NCBI GenBank assembly: GCA_027490875.1
Contig: JAIXXE010000032.1
Coordinates: 1-11,787 of the forward strand
Origin: Alphaproteobacteria bacterium
GTDB lineage: Bacteria; Pseudomonadota; Alphaproteobacteria; UBA2136; UBA6156
Length of the DNA: 11,787 nucleotides
Direction: 5' to 3'
Shown here: positions 1 to 4,883 of the stretch, piece after piece
Layout: every line of letters begins with the position of its first letter
Numbering within the stretch: position 1 is the stretch's first letter
Made by a program: the position numbers and the translations under genes
The notes under the pieces: generated by a model
Told to the model about the DNA's origin: nothing
What the model saw: the letters and a program-made list of their open reading frames with translations, nothing else
Database searches by the model: none

Positions 1-508
1 CCTCAAGTTCCGCAATCCGTTTGTCCTTGTCTCCGGCGCTGCCGGTTTGGCGGAGGAACGGGTTGAACAGCCCCATCACCTGCTGCATTTGTTCCAGCTG
101 CGCGCGCTGAATATGCTGCATGGCTTCTAGCTGCATAAAGGGGCTGAACGACCCAAGGCTTTTGTTGGTCTCATCCTTCATGCGGGCTTGGTTTTGCTTA
201 AACACATCCATCACCATTTCCAAATAATGCGGCAGAATGGTCTGCATCGAGTTATCGTAAAACCCAATGACCTGCTTCATGAAGTTAACCGGCAGCATGG
301 CTGCGCCTTTGCTCTCTTCATCCAGAATAATCTGGGCCAGCGTTTGGCGGGTTAAGTCGGTTCCGCTCTTGGCGTCCACGACTTCAATCTCGCGGCCGAG
401 CCGAATCAGCAGGGCTAAGTCGGATTGCGTGATATAGCTGCTGGTTTCGGTATTATACAGCCGCCGGTTGGCGTACTTTTTAATGATGATGGGTTCGGGC
501 GTGCTCAT
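1..508 (-). CDS. phaR: PhaR-type polyhydroxyalkanoate synthesis regulator (3' end cut by window)
   Basis: Reading leftward from the ATG at 506-508 there are 169 codons without a stop, running off the left edge, so the C-terminus is missing. Residues 6-65 form the PHB_acc_N DNA-binding domain, with the hallmark IIIKKYANRRLYNTETSSYI near the start. Residues about 70-105 (LPVNFMKQVIGFYDNSMQ and following) match the PHB_acc repeat, and the visible end is a Gln/Met-rich stretch passing into a probable coiled coil (KRIAELE). Family knowledge: PhaR binds both PHB and DNA, and represses phasin genes and its own gene until polymer accumulates. Context supports this, since a PHA synthase-like gene diverges 38 bp away. 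An A/G-rich AAAAGAAAAG lies 12-21 nt upstream of the ATG; there is no clear Shine-Dalgarno. Identification is firm. Confidence 0.93.
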   Translation of the reverse strand, partial: MSTPEPIIIKKYANRRLYNTETSSYITQSDLALLIRLGREIEVVDAKSGTDLTRQTLAQIILDEESKGAAMLPVNFMKQVIGFYDNSMQTILPHYLEMVMDVFKQNQARMKDETNKSLGSFSPFMQLEAMQHIQRAQLEQMQQVMGLFNPFLRQTGSAGDKDKRIAELE

Positions 509-534
509 GGGTGGCGGCGCTTTTCTTTTGTTGC

Positions 535-540
535 TACAAT
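535..540 (+). promoter_or_regulatory. Candidate -10 box of phaC (leaderless start)
   Basis: TACAAT is a 5/6 match to the sigma-70 -10 consensus and ends 6 nt before the ATG at 547. Transcription would then start at or next to the A of the start codon, which fits the lack of any Shine-Dalgarno sequence. No good -35 is seen at 16-18 bp upstream. Confidence 0.45.
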
Positions 541-567
541 GCTGCCATGAGTTGGCAGAGTTCTCAA
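539..567 (-). promoter_or_regulatory. Possible phaR promoter inside the start of phaC
   Basis: On the minus strand TTGAGA (562-567) is followed after 17 bp by CAGCAT (539-544). The -35 is a 5/6 match to consensus, the -10 only 3/6. A start near 532-534 would give a leader of about 25 nt before the phaR ATG. It overlaps the candidate phaC -10 and the first phaC codons. Consensus matching only; weak. Confidence 0.28.
542..558. promoter_or_regulatory. CTGCC-N7-GGCAG inverted repeat, possible PhaR operator
   Basis: A perfect 5-bp inverted repeat (542-546 and 554-558) spans the phaC start codon and sits between the hexamers of the putative phaR promoter. TGC-rich and CTGC/GCAG-type sites are reported for PhaR in Paracoccus and Rhodobacter. 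Assignment as an operator is inference from position and base composition. Confidence 0.35.
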
Positions 568-1746
568 GCGTTTGTACAGGGTTTGCGCATGGGGAGTGGG
601 CAGCGACCGCTCCCCGCCATGACAGCCGCCGCCCTGCTGGCCAGCAACAAGGCCCTGCTGGCGGGCAGTGCCCAAGCGGCCATCGCCCAGTTGCAAGAGA
701 CCCTGCGCACCCAGCTTAACCAGGTGCCCGATGATATCGATTGGCTGGCCTTTCAGGCCGGTGCCGCCAAATACGCGGCCATGCCGTTGCGGCATCAGCG
801 CCCAACCTACCCGGTGCTGGCCTATGGCAGGGCCCAAGCGGCTCGGGTTAGCTTGCTGGATGCCGGTGGCACCGGCCCAACCGTGGTGCTGGTTCCCAGC
901 ATGGTCAACCGTGGCTACGTGCTGGATTTAGGCCCCGGCACCAGCCTGACCGAGCACCTCCGCACGGCCGGCCATCGCGTGTTGCTGGTTGATTGGGGCG
1001 ACCCCGCCGCGCAACCTTCAGCCCCTTTAAGCCTGAATGCGGTGGTGACCGAAGGCCTTGAACCCCTGCTGCAGGCAGCGGCTGGGCTGGCCCAAGGCCC
1101 CGTGGCCGTGGTGGGCTATTGCATGGGCGGGCTGCTGGCGGTGGCGGCAGCGGCGCGGTTAGGGCGCGCGGTGGTCGGCAAGCTGGCGGTGGCCGCCATG
1201 CCGTGGGATTTTACACATACCGCCAGCCACACCCACATGGCCCAAACCGCGCAATGGCTGCGCCCGCTGTTGCAGGCGGCACCAACGCTCGCGCCCGAGC
1301 CCATGGCACAGTACTTCTGGAGCCTCGACCCCTGGGGGCCAATCCGGCGCATTATGGCCTATGGGCTGGAAACCGACCCCACGCGGTTGGAGCACCTTAC
1401 CCGCCTCGAGGACTGGCTGGCCGACGGTTTGGCGCTGGATAGCCCCATCGCCGAGGAAATGCTGCTGGGTTGGTACGCCGAAAACACCGCGTTTAAGGGC
1501 CAATGGGTGGTGGGGGGAACGCCCATTCTACCTCAAAGTCTTGCCATGCCGCTGCATATTACCCTTACCCAGACCGACATTCTGGTGCCCCTGAACGCCA
1601 GCCTGCCCTTTATTGGCCAAATTGGGGGCCAAACCCACGGCGCCACCGTACATATGGCGCAAACGGGGCATGTTAGCCTTGTGGCGGGCCGGCGGGCGAA
1701 AGCCCAGTTTTATGAACCGTTGGTGGGATGGTTGACAAAGGTATAG
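547..1746 (+). CDS. phaC: Compact PHA synthase-like alpha/beta hydrolase-fold protein
   Basis: 399 aa from the ATG at 547; a GTG at 511 would add 12 unlikely residues (AALFFCC...). The core matches PHA synthases: VVLVPSMVNRGYVLDLGPG, then SLTEHLRTAGHRVLLVDWGDP, resembling the class I 'PPxINRxYILDL..SLVEYL' block. The lipase-like box GYCMGG puts a cysteine nucleophile at residue 192, where true hydrolases usually have serine. The rest of the triad is Asp344 (TDILVP) and His375 (TGHVS). The likely reaction is polymerisation of 3-hydroxyacyl-CoA at the granule surface. It is much shorter than class I enzymes (about 590 aa) and lacks their long N-terminal region, being nearer class III PhaC in size, although no phaE partner is visible. 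It diverges from phaR. A non-polymerising relative cannot be excluded. Confidence 0.85.
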   Translation: MSWQSSQAFVQGLRMGSGQRPLPAMTAAALLASNKALLAGSAQAAIAQLQETLRTQLNQVPDDIDWLAFQAGAAKYAAMPLRHQRPTYPVLAYGRAQAARVSLLDAGGTGPTVVLVPSMVNRGYVLDLGPGTSLTEHLRTAGHRVLLVDWGDPAAQPSAPLSLNAVVTEGLEPLLQAAAGLAQGPVAVVGYCMGGLLAVAAAARLGRAVVGKLAVAAMPWDFTHTASHTHMAQTAQWLRPLLQAAPTLAPEPMAQYFWSLDPWGPIRRIMAYGLETDPTRLEHLTRLEDWLADGLALDSPIAEEMLLGWYAENTAFKGQWVVGGTPILPQSLAMPLHITLTQTDILVPLNASLPFIGQIGGQTHGATVHMAQTGHVSLVAGRRAKAQFYEPLVGWLTKV

Positions 1747-1752
1747 CGAAGC

Positions 1753-1771
1753 CTTTACTCATTGAGTAAAG
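1753..1771 (+). terminator. Hairpin just after the phaC stop
   Basis: CTTTACTC (1753-1760) pairs perfectly with GAGTAAAG (1764-1771) around a 3-nt loop, starting 6 nt past the phaC stop. There is no U-run after it, so it may be a 3' end-stabilising hairpin or a palindromic protein site rather than an intrinsic terminator. Confidence 0.35.
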
Positions 1772-1781
1772 CCTGTAGGAT

Positions 1782-1864
1782 TGTCATTCAGAGGCTTTAG
1801 CCGAAGAATCCAGGTCTTTACAACGCTGAAAAGACCTGGATTCTTCGCTTCGCTCTGAATGACA
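1782..1864. repeat. REP-like 83-bp imperfect palindrome
   Basis: The left arm (1782-1818) starts TGTCATTCAGAGG and contains CGAAGAATCCAGGTCTT. The right arm (1831-1864) is its near-perfect inverse, AAGACCTGGATTCTTCG through CTCTGAATGACA, around a 12-nt loop. The arms differ only in the middle (GGCTTTAGC against GCGAAG). The core 'CATTC(A/T)GAGCGAAGCGAAGAATC' resembles an intergenic repeat I recall from many unrelated bacterial genomes, whose translation gives the spurious peptide SEAKNP. It is the main content of the 225-bp gap 1747-1971. As RNA it would fold into a long hairpin and may also end phaC transcription. Confidence 0.75.
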
Positions 1865-1959
1865 TGTTCGTTACGTTTGTAACAATTAATTATGGACTTC
1901 GCTATATAAGTATGCAATAAAAGAAATTCAGGGTAGACCCCTTTTCCACATGGCCACAC

Positions 1960-1965
1960 GGAGAA
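1960..1965 (+). promoter_or_regulatory. Ribosome binding site of the 126-aa gene
   Basis: GGAGAA lies 6-8 nt before the ATG at 1972 and fixes that start. A TATATAAG stretch at 1903-1910 is the most promoter-like sequence upstream, with TTGTAA at 1877-1882 as a poorly spaced (20 bp) -35. Confidence 0.6.
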
Positions 1966-1971
1966 TTTGCC

Positions 1972-2352
1972 ATGACTGACTTAATCAATCTTCGCCGCCC
2001 CAATGAGTTTCTCGATTGGGCCAAGGTCATGAACGACATAATCAAGATGGGCAGCTATGATCCTGAAGACGCCATCGCCTACCAGCTGGCAAGCAGCTTT
2101 GGCGATGAAGATCAAGCCGCAGCCTTTGCTAGGCGTATCGCTCACACAGCTCGCTCAGCCCGCTTTGTAAAGGAGCCGAACGAATACGCAGATTGGCACT
2201 ACCGCCTCGTGGTGCAGCTGCGGAAGGGTGGCGAAGTCACTCTCATCTCGCCTCACCTCGAATATATGGCCGTGGTGATGCTGAACGAGGATTTGGTCAT
2301 CGATGACTGGCCCGAGGGCTGGTACCCCGACAATGACGAAGAAGCTGCTTAA
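1972..2352 (+). CDS. Unknown 126-aa acidic protein with a repeated PNE(F/Y)xDW motif
   Basis: I do not recognise a family. It starts at an ATG with a good GGAG ribosome binding site and ends in a hairpin, so it is probably a real one-gene unit. PNEFLDW at residues 10-16 recurs as PNEYADW at 69-75. Each copy is followed by an amphipathic stretch ending in a K-x-G or K-G-G turn (AKVMNDIIKMG and HYRLVVQLRKGG), suggesting an ancient duplication of a module of about 59 residues. The C-terminus is very acidic and Trp-rich (DDWPEGWYPDNDEEAA). No signal peptide or membrane segment is seen, so it is probably cytosolic. Its codon choice (more CTC, GCT and TCA) looks slightly unlike neighbouring genes, and it lies between a REP-like element and a terminator, which could mean later acquisition. 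Function unknown. Confidence 0.7.
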   Translation: MTDLINLRRPNEFLDWAKVMNDIIKMGSYDPEDAIAYQLASSFGDEDQAAAFARRIAHTARSARFVKEPNEYADWHYRLVVQLRKGGEVTLISPHLEYMAVVMLNEDLVIDDWPEGWYPDNDEEAA

Positions 2353-2363
2353 TCAGCAGCTTC
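2341..2363 (+). other. Hairpin straddling the stop codon of the 126-aa gene
   Basis: GAAGCTGCT (2341-2349) pairs perfectly with AGCAGCTTC (2355-2363) around TAATC, with the TAA stop in the loop. It is followed 4 nt later by a second, stronger hairpin, so the mRNA 3' end would be a double stem-loop. Confidence 0.5.
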
Positions 2364-2367
2364 GAAC

Positions 2368-2397
2368 ACGGGCGGCCCTTGTGGCCGCCCGTTGTGC
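2368..2397 (+). terminator. GC-rich terminator-like hairpin
   Basis: ACGGGCGGCC (2368-2377) and GGCCGCCCGT (2383-2392) form a perfect 10-bp stem with a 5-nt loop, followed by TTGTGCGTTT. The U-tract is poor, but the stem strength and position 15 bp after a stop codon fit a Rho-independent terminator of the 126-aa gene. Confidence 0.6.
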
Positions 2398-2420
2398 GTT
2401 TGAGCGCCATGCGTTAGCAT
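2392..2420 (+). promoter_or_regulatory. Candidate promoter of the SemiSWEET-like gene (leaderless)
   Basis: TTGTGC (2392-2397), a 17-bp spacer and TAGCAT (2415-2420) place the transcription start at about 2427, the A of the start codon. There is no Shine-Dalgarno before this gene. The -35 is weak (3/6) and overlaps the foot of the preceding terminator. Confidence 0.38.
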
Positions 2421-2426
2421 CAGCCA

Positions 2427-2768
2427 ATGGAAATCTCCCACGAATGGCAAACCCTGCTGACGACCGTCTACGGCCTTGCGGGCGCGGTGGGGATAGCCGC
2501 CTACCTGCCGCAGGCCTGGGCGCTGTGGAAAGATAACTCGGGCAGCAAGAACTTTTCCCTGCTGATGTGGGGCGTATGGGGTGTTCAAACGATTATATAC
2601 GTGACGTACGCGGTGTTTGTGGTGCAAAAACCCATGTTCATTGCCGTGATGCTCGGCACGCTGGCGGTGACGCATCTGTGCCTCTGGTTATTGGTTTACA
2701 ACCGCTTCTTCCGTAAACTGCCGATGAACCGCCGTTCATCAGACCGCATCGCGCCGCCAACGCCCTAA
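2427..2768 (+). CDS. PQ-loop / SemiSWEET-like small membrane protein
   Basis: 113 aa with three hydrophobic helices at about residues 12-32, 44-64 and 69-91, and a basic tail (NRFFRKLPMNRRSSDR). The first helix carries the PQ-loop signature, GLAGAVGIAAYLPQAWALWK with Pro28-Gln29, and SGSKNFSLLMWGVWGVQTIIYV is typical of the second helix of bacterial SemiSWEETs. Family knowledge: SemiSWEETs are single three-helix bundles that dimerise in the inner membrane into a sugar uniporter. The substrate here cannot be told. The gene stands alone: it follows a terminator-like hairpin and has no Shine-Dalgarno, but a promoter-like pair puts the mRNA start at the ATG. Other PQ-loop proteins are possible alternatives, so the transport role is inference. 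Confidence 0.78.
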   Translation: MEISHEWQTLLTTVYGLAGAVGIAAYLPQAWALWKDNSGSKNFSLLMWGVWGVQTIIYVTYAVFVVQKPMFIAVMLGTLAVTHLCLWLLVYNRFFRKLPMNRRSSDRIAPPTP

Positions 2769-2822
2769 AGAGCAGCGCACGCAGCAGTTCAGCGCTTTCA
2801 TTTTACCCTAAGGTTCCTTAAG

Positions 2823-2846
2823 GTGGGGTTAACAAGAAAGCCCCAC
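2823..2846 (+). other. Hairpin in the leader next to the thiolase start
   Basis: GTGGGG (2823-2828) pairs with CCCCAC (2841-2846), leaving a 12-nt loop with the purine-rich AACAAGAAAG, and ends 3 nt before the ATG at 2850. It could affect translation initiation. The short stem may also be chance. The GTG at 2823 would add nine residues to the thiolase and is less likely as start. Confidence 0.3.
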
Positions 2847-2849
2847 GCC

Positions 2850-4037
2850 ATGCACAGCCCCACCGCACACGATATTGTCATCACCTCCGCTGTACGCACT
2901 GCCATTGGTAGCTTTGGTGGGGCCTTGGCAGGCTTAAGCGGCGCCCAACTCGGCGCCGTGGTGCTGAAGGAAGCCCTAGGCCGTGCCAAGGTTGCCGCCA
3001 GCAGTATTGATGAAGTGCTGTTAGGCCAAGTTTTAACGGCGGGCGCAGGCCAAAACCCCGCGCGTCAGGCCAGTATGCAGGCAGGCCTGCCTGCCCATGT
3101 ACCAGCCATGACCATCAACCGCGTGTGCGGCAGTGGCCTGCAAACCGTGATGCTGGCCGCCGACCTGATTCACGCGCGTGGCGGCGGGGTTATTCTGGCT
3201 GGCGGGCAGGAAAGTATGAGCCAAGCCCCCCACGCGATCCTGATGCGCGAAGGCACCAAAATGGGCGACGCAGCCCTGCGCGACACCATGATAACCGACG
3301 GCCTGTGGGACTGCTTTAACAGCTACCACATGGGCATTACGGCTGAAAATGTAGCCAAGGAGTTTGGGATTACCCGCGAACAGCAAGATGCCTTTGCCCA
3401 TGAAAGCCAAACCCGTGCCAAAGCTGCGATTGAAGCCGGGCGGTTTGCTGCCGAAATTGTCCCCGTCGTCATTCCGCAAAAAAAAGGCGAACCACTGGAG
3501 TTTAAGGTTGATGAATACCCCCGCCTCAGCCCACTGGAAAAGCTGGCCGCGTTGCGCCCCGCCTTCGATAAGGCCGGCACCGTAACCGCTGGCAACGCCA
3601 GCGGCCTGAACGACGGCGCCGCTGCGCTGGTGGTGACCACGCGGGCACAGGCCGACAAGCACGGCGCGCCGATTCTGGGCACCATCATCAGCCACGCGGT
3701 GGCCGGAGTTGACCCCGCCGTGATGGGCACAGGCCCCATTCCCGCCAGCCAGAAGGCCTTGGCGCGGGCGGGCTGGGAGGCATCGCAGCTGGATTTGATT
3801 GAAGCCAACGAAGCCTTTGCCGCGCAAGCCTTGGCGGTGATGCAGGGGCTGAACCTGAACCCTGCCATCACCAACGTGAACGGCGGCGCCATTGCGCTTG
3901 GTCACCCCATCGGCGCCAGCGGGGCCCGCGTACTGGTAACCCTGCTGCACGAAATGGCCAAGCGCGATGCCAAAAAAGGCCTTGCCACGCTGTGCATCGG
4001 CGGCGGCATGGGCGTGGCGGTTTGCATCGCGCGGTAA
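2850..4037 (+). CDS. phaA: Acetyl-CoA acetyltransferase (thiolase)
   Basis: 395 aa, the usual thiolase length. From the ATG at 2850 the protein begins MHSPTAHDIVITSAVRTAIGSFGG, aligning with the family start. The acyl-accepting nucleophile is Cys93 in NRVCGSGLQ, the catalytic His352 is in LGHPIGASGAR, and the second Cys382 is in CIGGGMGVAVCIAR. NEAFAAQAL near residue 320 is the other classic motif. It condenses two acetyl-CoA to acetoacetyl-CoA (or the reverse) in the cytosol. A biosynthetic role in PHB formation is inferred from phaR and phaC about 1.1 kb upstream; no acetoacetyl-CoA reductase (phaB) is in the window, so an atoB-like general role is equally possible. No strong Shine-Dalgarno is visible. 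Family assignment is very sure, the symbol less so. Confidence 0.93.
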   Translation: MHSPTAHDIVITSAVRTAIGSFGGALAGLSGAQLGAVVLKEALGRAKVAASSIDEVLLGQVLTAGAGQNPARQASMQAGLPAHVPAMTINRVCGSGLQTVMLAADLIHARGGGVILAGGQESMSQAPHAILMREGTKMGDAALRDTMITDGLWDCFNSYHMGITAENVAKEFGITREQQDAFAHESQTRAKAAIEAGRFAAEIVPVVIPQKKGEPLEFKVDEYPRLSPLEKLAALRPAFDKAGTVTAGNASGLNDGAAALVVTTRAQADKHGAPILGTIISHAVAGVDPAVMGTGPIPASQKALARAGWEASQLDLIEANEAFAAQALAVMQGLNLNPAITNVNGGAIALGHPIGASGARVLVTLLHEMAKRDAKKGLATLCIGGGMGVAVCIAR

Positions 4038-4137
4038 AAAGAAACTCCCCTAGTCGACAAAACAACCAGCCCCCGACGACTCACTCTGGACGAAGAAACA
4101 GGGCTTAATTCTGCACACAATTAGCAAAACGTGAGAA

Positions 4138-4181
4138 CTCTATGATGAAGTTGACATAGAGAAACAAAGGCTTTCTAGCAA
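4138..4181 (+). promoter_or_regulatory. Perfect TTGACA box overlapped by a CTCTATG inverted repeat
   Basis: CTCTATG (4138-4144) and CATAGAG (4155-4161) form a 7-bp inverted repeat with a 10-nt spacer. Its right half overlaps a consensus -35, TTGACA (4151-4156). The -10 is uncertain: TAGCAA at 4176-4181 lies 19 bp away, followed by A/T-rich DNA. A regulator bound here could block the promoter. The rest of the 225-bp gap 4038-4262 shows nothing else that I recognise except the second promoter candidate at 4209-4237. Confidence 0.33.
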
Positions 4182-4208
4182 TAAAATCAATAAAATTTAG
4201 GGTTAGAC

Positions 4209-4237
4209 TTGGCGAAGATGAAGCGGTAGGCTAGTAT
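4209..4237 (+). promoter_or_regulatory. Second promoter candidate before the small-gene pair
   Basis: TTGGCG (4209-4214), 17 bp, TAGTAT (4232-4237) would start transcription near 4244, about 19 nt before the ATG at 4263. Moderate match; not tested against background. Confidence 0.3.
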
Positions 4238-4262
4238 CTGGCGGTAACGAAAGCCGCGCCCC

Positions 4263-4577
4263 ATGAGCAAACCCTTTGAATTTGGCCAGACGATTCTTGT
4301 CTTTGCGTCGTTGATTGGCGTTTGTATTTGGGTGGGTATGATTATTGCGGCACGCGGCGAAGATCGGCTTTCCGCCGCCTGTAAACCAGTTGAGTTCACC
4401 ACCGATTTTGTGCATGAGTTCACCACCGCACTGATTGGCCAGCAACCAACCTGGACTTTGTACCTGCAGCAGTATTTAATGGGTGGCTGCTATTATTTCT
4501 TTAGTATTGTGCTTACCCCAGCCCTCAGCAACACGGGCGAGGTCGGCACCCCGGTGGGCGGCATTCGTACCGAGTAA
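4263..4577 (+). CDS. Unknown 104-aa membrane-associated protein
   Basis: I do not recognise a family. Residues 8-30 (GQTILVFASLIGVCIWVGMIIAA) are a clear N-terminal membrane helix or uncleaved anchor, with the short N-terminus MSKPFEF before it and positive residues after it (RGEDR). A second hydrophobic stretch lies at about 66-90 (LYLQQYLMGGCYYFFSIVL). Two cysteines (Cys40, Cys76) follow the first helix. EFTT occurs twice (44-47, 52-55) because a 14-nt sequence is repeated with a 24-nt period at 4391 and 4415. No Shine-Dalgarno is evident. The next gene starts 3 nt after the stop, so the two are probably cotranscribed. Function unknown; the gene is likely real because of its length, membrane pattern and promoter-like upstream region. 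Confidence 0.6.
   Translation: MSKPFEFGQTILVFASLIGVCIWVGMIIAARGEDRLSAACKPVEFTTDFVHEFTTALIGQQPTWTLYLQQYLMGGCYYFFSIVLTPALSNTGEVGTPVGGIRTE
4391..4428 (+). repeat. 14-nt direct repeat inside the 104-aa gene
   Basis: TGAGTTCACCACCG occurs at 4391-4404 and 4415-4428, 24 nt apart and in frame, encoding the doubled EFTT. It looks like a small in-frame tandem duplication of eight codons that has since diverged. Confidence 0.7.
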
Positions 4578-4580
4578 TTC

Positions 4581-4862
4581 ATGAACCGCACCGACCTAAC
4601 CGCCCACGCCTGCGCGCAGGTACTGCGGTTTACCACAGCGGCAAACTGGGACGATTTAAGCGAAGAACGTAAGGTTCAACTGGGCTTTAACGCTGGTCTG
4701 ATGGTGTTAGGCCTAGGCCTTAGCAAGGACGAAGGCTACCTGATGCTGCTGCAAGCCCAGCAGGGCACACTCACCATGGCCCAACTGCACGGCCATTTTC
4801 AGGGTCTCGCCGCCCAACATGGAATATCCGTGCCGCCAGCGGATATCCAGCGGCCTTTTTAG
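4581..4862 (+). CDS. Unknown 93-aa soluble protein
   Basis: I do not recognise a family. It starts 3 nt after the stop of the 104-aa gene and should be cotranscribed with it. It looks cytosolic and largely helical: an N-terminal helix (TAHACAQVLRFTTA), a charged turn (DDLSEERK), a hydrophobic glycine-rich segment at about 34-48 (LGFNAGLMVLGLGL), and a Gln/Leu/His-rich helix (MLLQAQQGTLTMAQLHGHFQGLAAQHG). The hydrophobic segment is too short and Gly-rich to be a confident membrane helix. It ends convergently, 21 bp from the stop of the peptidase gene on the other strand. Since the two genes form a pair, the proteins may act together, possibly with this one at the membrane face of the first. 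This is guesswork from position only. Confidence 0.55.
   Translation: MNRTDLTAHACAQVLRFTTAANWDDLSEERKVQLGFNAGLMVLGLGLSKDEGYLMLLQAQQGTLTMAQLHGHFQGLAAQHGISVPPADIQRPF
4821..4860 (+). terminator. Possible terminator overlapping the end of the 93-aa gene
   Basis: ATATCCG (4824-4830) pairs with CGGATAT (4840-4846), extendable by flanking GG/CC with one bulge, and is followed after several bases by TTTTT at 4856-4860. The hairpin lies inside the last coding codons, and the T-run is about 8 nt away, so the call is weak. Confidence 0.28.
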
Positions 4863-4883
4863 GGCCAAGATAAATATAAAAAA

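Noticed and set aside
511..546. GTG-initiated 12-residue N-terminal extension of phaC
   Set aside because: The added residues AALFFCCYNAA are unlike the family, there is no ribosome binding site, and the stretch contains the best -10 box.
1759..1959. 66-codon minus-strand frame including SEAKNPG
   Set aside because: Its sequence is the translated REP-like palindrome, a common source of spurious small proteins.
3033..3950. 305-codon open frame on the - strand, antisense to the thiolase
   Set aside because: The opposite strand is an intact thiolase with all catalytic residues; this frame has no domain or ribosome binding site.
4714..4730. GGCCTAGGCC palindrome inside the 93-aa gene
   Set aside because: It is a short self-complementary string in coding DNA with GGC/CTA/GGC codons, with no context to suggest a site.
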